From Syngnathus acus (lineage: Eukaryota > Chordata > Actinopteri > Syngnathiformes > Syngnathidae), in contig NC_051105.1 in NCBI RefSeq assembly GCF_901709675.1, positions 2,967,104 to 3,031,103 on the forward strand: a stretch of DNA of 64,000 nucleotides. Direction: 5' to 3'. This document shows, one piece after another, positions 31,672 through 41,637 of this stretch (its first letter is position 1; every line of letters starts with the position of its first letter). The notes under the pieces were generated by a model. It was not told the origin of the DNA, searched no databases, and worked only from the letters and a program-made list of their open reading frames with translations. Made by a program: the position numbers and the translations under genes.

Positions 31672-34600
31672 TATTTTGTTCACCTTGTGCTTGCTTTTCT
31701 ACATGGCCTTTTTGTAAGAAAGCAAAGAAAAAAACTGTGGTCAAAGTCAAAATTCAGCCATTCCCAGCCAATTTTGTTCTGATATTTACAGATTAGAAAT
31801 GCATTTGACAATTTGTGCTAATCCAAACTGTTGCAAACCAAAGCAGCAGACCTTACTGAAACACATCAGTCAAACTTTATGCTTTTCCCTGGTCAGTATT
31901 AAAAATATCAAGTTACAAAATAATAATTATTTTTTTGTTATGTTGTGACAATGTCTTGAATGAAGATTGAATGAACTCTGACCATGCACTTGAAAAGAAA
32001 GTCCCTAGAATGTCTCTAGTTTGAACATGTACAGCTGTTGCATGTGATTAAAATGCAGCAAACTGACATTTTGTATTTGATTATTTTTGAGAAGTGTGAA
32101 AAATTGATCAATTTACCATCTTTTAATCATGCAAACTTGATGTACATTTTCTAAAATAATTTTAATTTTACACTTCTGAGGTTTGGGACGCCAGTTTTGG
32201 CTTTTGACTTCCTGCATGAAGTTTTCATTTTCTTCACGTGTGTGCACGCGCGGGCTTCATTCCACATCCCAGAAACAATTTGATCTCAAATGAAAATTCC
32301 AATCCATCCATAGGAGTGAATGTAAAATGGTTGTCTGTTTGTGACTGGCAGGCAACTAGTCGAAGGTTTCAGCTCCAGTTCACCTGTGACCCCATTGAAG
32401 ACTACAGATGATGGATAAACAATTACCAAGGATGTTCAGAAATTTTATGTAGAGTATTGAAGACTATGTTCTTTTGTTGTCTGTTGAAAGAATGATGAAA
32501 TCTCCATTTAGGTGGTTCAATATTTTTGGCCAATGACAAAGCCAATGCTGCCCTTGATGATGGTGGTCTGTCCTCATTGAGCACACTTGTGTATTTTTTA
32601 ATGCCTCACTTTGAAATTTATTAGCATTGTATTTCCCAATGCTGAAAAACAGAATGTAACCCTGAATATATGCTTGGAGAGATTCACCTGTTCGGATTAA
32701 AATTACAAAAATGATTAGACATATCTATATTTCCTCCAGCCTAAATAACAACCAGTTTGTTCCCCAGTGTAAAGGCCTTGAACTCTCTTGGCCAAGGCAG
32801 CTCAAACAGACAAGACTAAAACTATTTGCCTTCGAGACAGTCTCGGAGCTATTGTTGTTGCGCTTTTCTTTTTTGATGCCTTTCAGAAATGCTCTTGCTT
32901 GAAATCCCATCATAATTTATTGGATTTTTTTCCACTTCAAAAAAGAAAATTTAATAAAAGATTCAGAGTTGCTGAATGGGAAAAATCCCTCCTATTATCA
33001 TTGATGTGCTTGCTTTCATGCTTGCTTTGACACTTCACTCGGTCTAATATTCTGACATCCAATAACAAAAACACTGTTATAATCACCTCTGCTAAGCTTA
33101 AGGCTGCAGGTTTGGTTGTTTGGATGTGTCTAGGTTCAACACCAAACAAAAAACTTGTGCTTACAGATTAAGAAAAGAAAAAAAAACAAGTAAAAAATGT
33201 TCTACTTGTTTTTTTTTTTACATATATGTAGCCAGAGCTTTACCTAAATAAGGGGGACGAACATTTGTCTTTTTTCTTTCTTTTTTTTAACATCTTTTAC
33301 AACAGAAGTTTGGAAATATTTTCTATCTCGTACAAATTGGCAGAGTAGTAATTGTGTGGTCATTAAAGTTTTAATTTGTGCAAATGTGACATATGCTCCG
33401 AAGCCACTTGCATGTTTTCTTTTTTTATTTCATGATGCATTATTTTTTTCTGACTAGTCCTCAGAGCTATTTATTGTCCGAAAAATCCGGCCCTACATTC
33501 TCTCTAACAAATTTCCCCAAAATACATTATCCTCAAAATAAACTCAAATTTAGGTGTCCGTCTTCAAAATTGTTACATACATTTGTATAAACTAGCAACC
33601 CATCATATCCAGCAGAGGGCGTTGTAAAGTTGTTTTCTTTGTTCTGCCCAAGACACGAACAAACAAGTCAGATGGACATAACTGTCCTCGTACATTTTTT
33701 TTTTAAGATGTCACTAACTTGTGTTCACGTTTAAAAACTTTTCTATCCATTCAAACGAGCATCAATCACAAGAGTGTCCGGCATTTTCAGAAGTTTTTGG
33801 ATTTGAAACGAAGTGTCTGCAAGGCGCTCTCCACCACTTTGGGCAAATGGATGGGGTTCCTCTGCAGGCGCAACCTACTGCTGGTCGACCCGCTCTTGTT
33901 TTTTTTATTGGGGACTTTTTTGTTGGCACGGACAACAACTTCCTCCTGCTGCCTGTCACCTGCCACCCGAGGAACCCTCAAGACCCAGTTGGAGTGGAGG
34001 TCATGTTCTGCTGAGCTGGACGCCACTGTATGGGGAGATACAGTCAACAGCAATCATTATGTTGTGTCCATTTGTGATTTAGTGTCACTATCAGATCATA
34101 AAGTGTGTCATTCAAAAAAAAAAAAGTTTTTTAATGAATGGTCAACACATCCATCTAAGAGTCTAAATAAGTTTACACTGAACAAAAATCTAAATGCAAC
34201 ACTTGTGTTTTTTGATGAGCTGGACTCAAAGAAAGAAGACTTCTTCTATGGACACAAAAGGTCCAAATATTAATTAATGAATTGTTTGAATACATGCAAA
34301 CACTGCACAATTATTTATTAAGGCTGATCTTATATGTTTAAGCTCTGCAACTATTAAACTGTAAAATTAATGGATTGTTTGTTAAGAAGTTCTATTTGAC
34401 TCTTTGTTGTTCTGGTTTGTCGATGCAGGCATGAAATGCACTTTTTTTTTTTTTACACGCTTGACATCACCACCAAGCCTGCTGTTTTGATTACACTGAT
34501 AAAGATGTAATTTCTCCCACGCTGATGGCAGAACACTGGAAATGTCAAGGTCACATTTGATTAAACACCCACAGTGAGACGATATGGAGCACTAAACAGC

Positions 34601-35232
34601 TACTTTAGATGAGAACCTTGCGCTACAGGACACGCATAATTCAATTTGCACCATCAACCCTTGATTAAAATGGCATAATTTACAACACTCTCAATCCAAG
34701 ACAAAGTCATTTCACTCAACCTTTTACTCAGATATTTTATGGCGCACAGTAATTCAACATTATATACCCTGCATCTACTTTCTCACAAGATATTACACAA
34801 ACTTGTCAAAACATTAGGCGCACTTCATCGCAGACAAAAAGCAAAGCAAACGTCTCGATTTGATGCAGTTCCACACCACTCGTAATAATAATAATAATAT
34901 GCAAATTGTAGTGATTGTAATAGTGAAAATTGAGACAGCCCATATATTTTTAAAGCAATGGTTGGATCTAATTAGATGTTGCAGACACACCTAATAAAGT
35001 GGTCAATGATTCTTTTCATACTTTTCAATGCACTGAAAAAGGTTGGTCATTAAGGGCCGTTTTTTTAGAGCAGCATTCCTCCATGCTCATCATTTTCAAG
35101 CTTGACATCTTTTGCAGTTTAACCACTTTTTCTACAGTGTATGTATATAAATTTGTAAGAAGACCTTGTCACCTGTCAAAAATGACCAGTCTCTCTATCA
35201 GTCATATTAATATCTACGCCATATGACAGTGA
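31672..35232. other. intergenic, RNASEH2B to C13orf42-like
   Basis: Mostly AT-rich. Positions 32290-32420 carry the degenerate phrase set 'gtctgtttgtgactggcaggcaac', 'tttcagctccag', 'gatggataaac' of a very common teleost L2/SINE-type 3' tail. An open region at 33719-34273 has overlapping plus-strand frames of 97 and 184 codons with an acceptor-like 'cattttcag' at 33791, but no family was recognised. A CTCF-like core CCAGCAGAGGGC occurs near 33610. No confirmed gene. Confidence 0.45.
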
Positions 35233-35507
35233 TCACAGAGGGAATATGTTACCTATAAAGTCCACGTCGGCGTGGCCGTCATCCAAGTAAGGTTTGCGAT
35301 GAGGTTCACTGTCACAACTCGCAATCACCTCGTCTAGAAATTGCAGCGTGTCCTCCACATTGGGTATGGGTGGAGCCGACGGCGTTGCTCTCGATACCTG
35401 TCAACAAGTAAAAAGTGCAGTATTTTGCTTAGTACTGCGGTAGAATAGGAAGACTGCCTCTGTTTTGAGGTTCAGAAATTGGCTCTGACCTTCCTGTGTG
35501 TGTGTGA

Positions 35508-35573
<66 letters not shown>

Positions 35574-36215
35574 TACCGATCAAAAGTTTGGGGTCACAAA
35601 ATTGTTTGGGTGACCCCAAACCTTTGAACGGTAGTGTATATATTTATTTAGATAATTATTTATAGATTATATATATAATCTTCTGTGTAAAAAATCTTAT
35701 AATATATATGTATACTTATATTCATAGATTATATATAATTGTATACAAATATAAAATATAATTTATAATGTTTAATTCATAATATTTTATTATAATAATA
35801 TTTACACTACCGTTCAAAAGTTTGGGGTCACCCAAACAATTTTGTGACCCCAAACCTTTGAACGGTAGTGTGTATATATATATATATATATATCCTGGAG
35901 GAGTTGGACAATGTGCGCAACTTCAGGAGGGTTAAGAAATCGCCTCATGCTCCCAGTCGTGATAATGACTCTCGCTAAAGCCAACAGTTGTGGAAAAACA
36001 GTTCAAAAAGATCAAGAGGGAGGAACTTGGAATGGCCTCCACCAGCAAAATCAGTTCTGTTTTTTGGGGACCATCTCGTTGTTGCCCCTCTAGTGCACTT
36101 GTTGTTAATTCCATCAACACCAATGCAGCAGAAACTGATGTACCTGACCAAAACCTTATCAGAAAAGTCTAATTGAATTCATGCCATACCCTGATAAAAA
36201 ACTGTCCTTTATATA

Positions 36216-36248
<33 letters not shown>

Positions 36249-37107
36249 GTGTAGTGAGCCATGATTGATTGTGACCTGAGCCCTGAACTGTGATGTCATT
36301 TTCATTTAGCAGCAAGTGGCATAATGAGCCACCACCTGAGCTGGATAAAAGTGGGATGGATGGATTTTGCTGATTCATATTCCACAAATGCAATATGAAT
36401 CAGAATACTGTGGTTTGCCTAGTGGGGTTGCATAAAACATATTCCATCCATCCTTTCATTTTCTGTATCGCATTATGCTATTGAGGGTCGTGGGGCATGC
36501 TAGCTGCCTAGCTGGCAGTAGGCCGGAGACACCCGAAACTGTTCGCCAGCCAATCGCAACAGCTATTCACAACGGACAATTTGGAGTGGTAAATCGGCCT
36601 ACCATGCATATTTTTCATAATGTGAGAGGAAACCTAGAACATATTATTGGAACGCATAGAACATTATTGGATGTCGATGTTTTGTTCTGGATCCAAAAAG
36701 TGGAAACTTACAATTTTTTTTTGCGGTGCCGGAGGTGCCACTTTCTTCTTGGAAGACACATTGGCTTTGATATCACCTTTATTCAAGTCGCTCACACTCT
36801 TTGTGTAGCGTCTCCGCAGAGCCACCAACGCTTGCAGATACTCCAGGCAGTTCTGCTCATGGGAGTAAAGCCACACGCGGTCCTCGTGCCTGTGGTAGTA
36901 GTACAAGTTGGACTCCACGCTCACGGTGCTCTTGCTCCGTTTCAACGTGGCACCCTCAGAAGACTGGGTCCTCTCTCCCACAACCAGCATGGAGGTACTG
37001 CGGACCAACCTGACAGTGCAGGCGCTGTGGTAATCTGGCCCCAAGCCATCCTGCTCTTTTTTCCCGTGATGATTGGGACGGAACACATGGTTGATCTTCC
37101 TAAACAT
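35233..37107 (-). CDS. C13orf42-like protein; 2 coding exons
   Basis: Exon 1 is 36712-37107 and exon 2 is 35233-35397, read on the minus strand, giving 186 aa. The exon 1 donor is a perfect gtaagt in phase 0, and the exon 2 acceptor 'ttgacag' is in the same phase. The start MFRKINHVFRPN is preferred to an ATG 22 codons upstream. The protein has a basic N terminus, a central LYYYHRHEDRVWLYSHEQN helix-like block, a conserved LVALRRRYTKSVSDL segment, a proline/lysine linker (KKVAPPAPQKK), and an acidic tail (VEDTLQFLDEVIASCD). It resembles the vertebrate uncharacterised protein C13orf42, which also lies near RNASEH2B in human; function is unknown. A possible donor after DFI (gtaaca) means a further exon could exist. 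The 1.3-kb intron is filled with AT repeats and MITEs. Confidence 0.72.
35512..35570. repeat. (TA)n microsatellite
   Basis: About 29 TA repeats directly abut the left arm of the foldback MITE. Further TA tracts lie at 35873-35893 and 36212-36249. Confidence 0.9.
35571..35871. mobile_element. foldback MITE with palindromic arms
   Basis: The left arm (35571-35636) and right arm (35804-35871) are reverse complements of each other, and each arm is itself an imperfect palindrome: 'aaagtttggggtcac' pairs with 'gtgaccccaaacctt' inside one arm. The 170-bp interior is AT-only filler. The outer phrase 'actaccgttcaaaagttt' is typical of a Tc1/mariner-like family abundant in fish and frogs. It is non-autonomous and lies inside the intron of the C13orf42-like gene. 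Confidence 0.75.
36443..36660 (+). repeat. decayed teleost L2/SINE-type repeat
   Basis: The phrases 'tccatccatcctttcatttt', 'ttgagggtcgtggggcatgc', 'cgccagccaatcgca', 'ggacaatttggagtgg' and 'gtgagaggaaacc' follow the order of a very common teleost interspersed repeat. It makes up part of the open frame at 36475-37137, which is therefore not a gene. Confidence 0.65.
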
Positions 37108-39021
37108 CCCTCTAAACAATCCAACGCTTCTCTCTGAGGTCCATATTCCTCTCTCGGAAGATAACTGAAGCAAGCACCTGAATTACGGCTGTCCATGAAG
37201 CTGGATGGTGGCTTGTTCAACCTGATCCCATCGTCAATGTTATCAGTTGCTGCTTGGCAACAGAGAGGCCTCTCTAGGACAACACTATTGAATTGCAAGC
37301 CCAGTTCAGGTGTCCTGACCCATAACAGAGTAATTGTCACTATCACTCAGGGTCTTTTAAGAGCCTCAAGCATCATTTATCCCAAAAATGTATCGATCAA
37401 TATGTTTGTTTGTGCTCATTTCTTGCATTCTTTAATTATGTGAAAAAGAAATCGACAAGTTTCTTTTGTTCAGTTGAAATGAATTTCAAACACAGAAGAA
37501 TTATTACGAAACCCTGCGATTCAGTACTATTGTGGTTATGAAACATCATCCAAGCTGCAACAGCCCCTTGTTTGCATGGGAAGGTGACTAAGCACGACCT
37601 TCATTATTAATACACTGAAGTGCCTTCTTGTGTTTCCTGAGCTCTTTCATTGGAACTTTCCTTTTGAGGATTCTTAAAAGCAGTCAAGGTGCTGTACATT
37701 TTAGAAAAAGTCTCACCGATCAGTAAAGTGAATTCATCCAAATGATCCCAACTCATTTATCTTTTGAATGATGCAGATTTGACCTTATACGCTCAAGCGC
37801 AAAATGATTTCTCAAAGGAAACGTCCCCTGGTGGTTACATTACAAAAGTTTCACTTCTGCCTGGCTAACTAAGACACAACCCGTAAATCATGACTGAATA
37901 GCCCTCAGGTGTTATTTGAAATAACTATTTTTTGTGGCACTATATGAGTATAAAATTAAATCAGTGAATGAACATTTAAGGATCATGCTTTCATTTGATT
38001 ATTTGATCAATGTATAATTTCTTTAAAGAAATGCAATAAACATTTCCACGAGTGCAAAAAAAAAGAAAAACCCCTTGCAATTAAATGGATGCGATAATGA
38101 GATTAAAACATCTGAATACATTAATGGAATTTTTCACAGTAATTAAAATTGCTTCTAAATTGCGTCATATTAGGCAGGGAATAAAATATAATATGTCCCC
38201 AATTCCACTGAAGTTGGAGTATGTAAAATGTAAATATAGAAATATAGAAAATAATAGTAACTTAAAATAAATAATGCTAAGAATACCAACATTTTATGAA
38301 AATAGAAGTTACATATTATTCTATTATATTATACGATACATTTAATACATAGTATTTTTTTTCTTTTTAGTACAGCTGGGAGCAATCCAGAAATGAAACA
38401 TTAAATTCATTGTATTAATGACAATGAATGCATATACAAGAGATAGGGTGAAGTTTACACTAACGTTATTTCATGAAAATACGATCATGAAGGGTTAGTA
38501 TTGTCTTCTGACATAAAGTGTACTGCTTCAGCTAAAAAAGAATTAATAATAATAATAATAATAAAAACATTTGTGTTCCTGGAAAATAATCCAACTGTTT
38601 TCTTTATATATATTTTTTCTTCTTGGACAGCAGTGATTTTCCAACCTGATTTTACTTTCTTGTAATTAAACTCGTTTGTTAGTTGATGTGTTGAAATGCA
38701 GCTTTGTGTACCGACTGGGGGATAAAAGTCAAGTCCAGTCCTCTCATTTAAATTCCCCAGAAAATTTTGAAGTGGTAATAAATGCTGTCAGCTGCAGCTG
38801 TGGTTATTAAGAAAGGGGAAGAGTAATTGTAAAAAAAAAAATCTTGCTTCCCCTCAAGGTGGATGCATAGAACCAAGCAGACTATTAGACTCGCCATTTG
38901 CTTCATGGTATGGTATAAGAATGGTTTGCTTCTCCTCATCGTTTTTTTTTTGGTAGACAGTTCCTGATCTTTTTCAAATTCTATCGTTGAGGAAATTACC
39001 ACCCGCTGAGGCATTGCAGGG
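37108..39021. other. intergenic, synteny junction
   Basis: AT-rich sequence between the divergently transcribed C13orf42-like gene and TASL. No coding exon is recognised. Near 39010 'gcattgcag|ggatg' looks like a splice acceptor just before the TASL start codon, so a 5' UTR exon of TASL may lie somewhere in this interval. Confidence 0.4.
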
Positions 39022-39918
39022 ATGCTTTGTGAAGCGAAATTGCTGAGCATGGCCTACGAAGAAGCAGAAGAATCGTGCCACCCGCAGTGCGAGAGGCAGG
39101 AGAGTACTGTCGGATCTTCTTCCCGCTCTACAGGCGGCATTGTGCATCATCATCACAATTCGTCAGAGCAAGAGGGGGGCATGGTTGGCGAGAATCCTCC
39201 AGAATTCTCCCAGCTGGAGTCTTTGGATCTGTACAAAACACAGCCAGTCAGAGAGAACTCTTCGGGAATCCATATCGTTTCTCCTCGCCTGGGAGGCGAC
39301 GCCACCTTCCTGGTTCCATCCTTCTGTCAGAGCATCTGCCAGAACTACAGCGACCTCCACATCGGAGGAGACCAGGTACTGCCCCTGTCGGACGACAATT
39401 TGGATCAGGTGCACGCCGACACCGAGGCGGTGGGTCCCTTCTTGCAGTCCTGTGACGTCCCCCCGCCTGGAGAAGACTCCCCTCCGAGACGAGCTACACA
39501 GATTGGGCTCCTGCTGTCTCTCAAGGGAGGCTCCAACCACTGGAGACATGGAAGTGGTCGAGATCGGAGCTTTTTCTCCCAAGGCCGCGAGGGACCCTTC
39601 ACCAACTCCCTCCTGAACGGCTACCTGGAACAGAAGCTTCTGGACCTGTACCAGCAGCACATGATGGAGAACATGGCCAGGAATTCAGGCCCTGTCTGCC
39701 CCCTACTGGCCTCAGAGATGGTCCTGACCAGCCTGGACCAGATCACCTTGCAGCTGAGCCGGGATGGGAATCTGGAGGCGGGCATGGCCAAGGACATGGT
39801 GATGTCATGCCTGCTGAGGGTGGCTGGTGAAGCTGAGTCCAGCGAGATCAGCACACCTTTCCTGCAGATCTCCAGTGACGGATCCAAGGAGCTCTTCAAC
39901 CAGGACAAAGAGCAATGA
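39022..39918 (+). CDS. tasl: TLR adaptor interacting with SLC15A4 on the lysosome
   Basis: TASL (CXorf21) binds the endolysosomal transporter SLC15A4 and recruits IRF5 downstream of TLR7/8/9 (established for the mammalian protein). The single coding exon encodes 298 aa, and the start MLCEAKLLS aligns with the mammalian MLSEGYLS. Conserved blocks are ATFLVPSFCQSICQNYSDLH, GYLEQKLLDLYQQHM and LASEMVLTSLDQITLQLSRD, followed by the C-terminal pLxIS-type site TPFLQIS (F280 to S284) where IRF5 would dock after phosphorylation of S284. The first position of that motif is phenylalanine instead of a polar residue. A polyA signal AATAAA lies at 40250. The neighbour NR0B1 matches human Xp21 order. Complete. 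Confidence 0.9.
   Translation: MLCEAKLLSMAYEEAEESCHPQCERQESTVGSSSRSTGGIVHHHHNSSEQEGGMVGENPPEFSQLESLDLYKTQPVRENSSGIHIVSPRLGGDATFLVPSFCQSICQNYSDLHIGGDQVLPLSDDNLDQVHADTEAVGPFLQSCDVPPPGEDSPPRRATQIGLLLSLKGGSNHWRHGSGRDRSFFSQGREGPFTNSLLNGYLEQKLLDLYQQHMMENMARNSGPVCPLLASEMVLTSLDQITLQLSRDGNLEAGMAKDMVMSCLLRVAGEAESSEISTPFLQISSDGSKELFNQDKEQ
39696..39709 (-). promoter_or_regulatory. CTCF-type motif inside TASL coding exon
   Basis: On the minus strand the sequence CCAGTAGGGGGCAG matches every position of CCASYAGRKGGCRS. It overlaps codons of the conserved CPLLASE region, so coding constraint may explain it. Confidence 0.3.
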
Positions 39919-40249
39919 CACTTTCTTAGAATTAAGTAGACCATAGTGTCAAACTCATTAAAATGTTAACTTTTCAAGTTGTGTCTCTGTTATGATTATA
40001 TTTTTTCCAAAAGAAGCGGTTATTTTGAAATTGTCTGAGAAGGGGGGATAAAAAAGTTTGGTGGAGTTGGGTAAACGAAACATTCTGCAACTGTTTTCAT
40101 GTTCCTTTAATGAATGTTCATACTGTCCTTACTGTGAGTTTTGTTTACCTACTTAACATATTTTGGCCACTTCCTCAGAAGAAGACCAAACAAAACTCGC
40201 CCTTGTATCTTTGAATAACATGTTTCCATGCTTGTTTGATATCAAGAGG

Positions 40250-40255
40250 AATAAA
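40250..40255 (+). terminator. polyadenylation signal of TASL
   Basis: AATAAA occurs 332 bases after the stop codon and is followed by an A-rich stretch at 40268. Plausible end of the TASL 3' UTR. Confidence 0.55.
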
Positions 40256-41285
40256 GCAATCCCAGAGAAAAAAAAAAGACCCAAACTTGTTTTGAACAAT
40301 GTCATTTCCATTTGATACTTATTTCAAGGCCATTTTAGTTTGAATAAATACAATGTTGCAATTTGGTGAGATAAACAACTGCCAAGCATGAGCAAGTATG
40401 ATATCCTCAAAGGATCAAACAGATGTGATTTGGCAAAAGTATGCTTAGTTAGTGAATATGTTTGATATCACGATCAAGGCTGGCTTGCGACTGTTTGATA
40501 GAATGTTTCACAGAGTCGTGCTGCAGCATGGACGAGACAAAGATTAGCTCATCATGCTGTGGCACTTGTGTGATTTGCAGACCAGCTGAGTGCAGACTCA
40601 CCGTGTTATTTTTCTACCTTTCCTCCCATTCGAAGGAAGGCGGTGCGTGGCTGCAGTTCGGTGCACTAGCGACCTTCCTCCACGGGTCTTGTTCAAACAC
40701 AACAGCAGCAGGAGGAAACGGCATGTTTAGAAAGCTGAGCGCCGGCCGCCGGCTGTTGGAAACCTGGGAAGTGTCAAGGCCGCAGAGAAACTAGCGGCTG
40801 CCTTTCTTCTCCAAACATTCCAGGTACACACGAAAATAGCTCATCCTGTCCTAAAAAATAACCATTTCAATTAGCAGTAATCGCAACTCAATCCTTTTAT
40901 TTATAAAGTGCTTTAAAAATGACCACATTTGGAATAAAGTGCTGTGCATGTGTTCAGTGGCGGCCCAAGGCTGGGACTTTGGCGGTGAGGAAGATGCCGC
41001 AAGTAAGAAGACGCAAACATATTGTGACGGACTCTTTGCAGAGTCAGAACGGGATTTCACTCTCACCCATGACAGAACTTTGCGTACGTCCAAGAGGAGG
41101 TGTGGTCCAAGTGGGCCGGTTTCCATTCCTCCTTATGTTAGGTACTGATACTAAAAAAACAAAACAAAACAACAACAAAAACCTGTGGTAGAGGTACAAG
41201 TCATGAAGCACCCTCCTTTAAAAGTACCAGCTAAAAGTAAAAAAAGAAAATTGATATTTTCGCGGCAGACAATCAAATATATGTA

Positions 41286-41455
41286 CCGTAATTTTCGGAC
41301 TATAAGCCGCGGTTTTTTTTCATAGTTTGGGTGGGGGGGCGACTTATACTCAGGAGCGATTTATATACATATATATGGTTTTTTTTCACTTTTTTGGGCA
41401 TTTTATGGCTGGTGCGACTTATACTCCGGTGCGACTTATAGTCCGAAAATTACGG
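41286..41455. mobile_element. TA-flanked MITE, copy 2
   Basis: A 170-bp element nearly identical to the one at 946-1115, with the same inverted termini (CCGTAATTTTCGGACTATAA) and TA on both sides. High identity over 40 kb apart implies fairly recent activity. Confidence 0.82.
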
Positions 41456-41552
41456 TATTTATTTCATTAATATTGCATTTGTATAATGAGTGAATAGTAT
41501 ACCGCTAATCCTAATCTTAAAATAAACAAAATAAACCTGAATGTGCATTTTA

Positions 41553-41637
41553 TCATCCATCCATCCATCCATCCATCCATCCATCCATCCATCCATCCAT
41601 CCATCCATCCATCCATCCATCCATCCATCCATCCATC
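41553..41637. repeat. (ATCC)n microsatellite
   Basis: About 21 copies of ATCC in an uninterrupted run, ending in 'atctctctacatatctgtctgtctg'. It produces open frames on both strands that are artefacts. Confidence 0.95.

Noticed and set aside
34545-34553. Perfect SF-1/ERR-type site TCAAGGTCA as a distal NR0B1 element
   Set aside because: It lies about 17.6 kb upstream of NR0B1, beyond two other genes, and a 9-base match is expected by chance in a window this size.
36475-37137. A 220-codon plus-strand open frame
   Set aside because: Its first part is a decayed interspersed repeat and its second part is antisense to exon 1 of the C13orf42-like gene.
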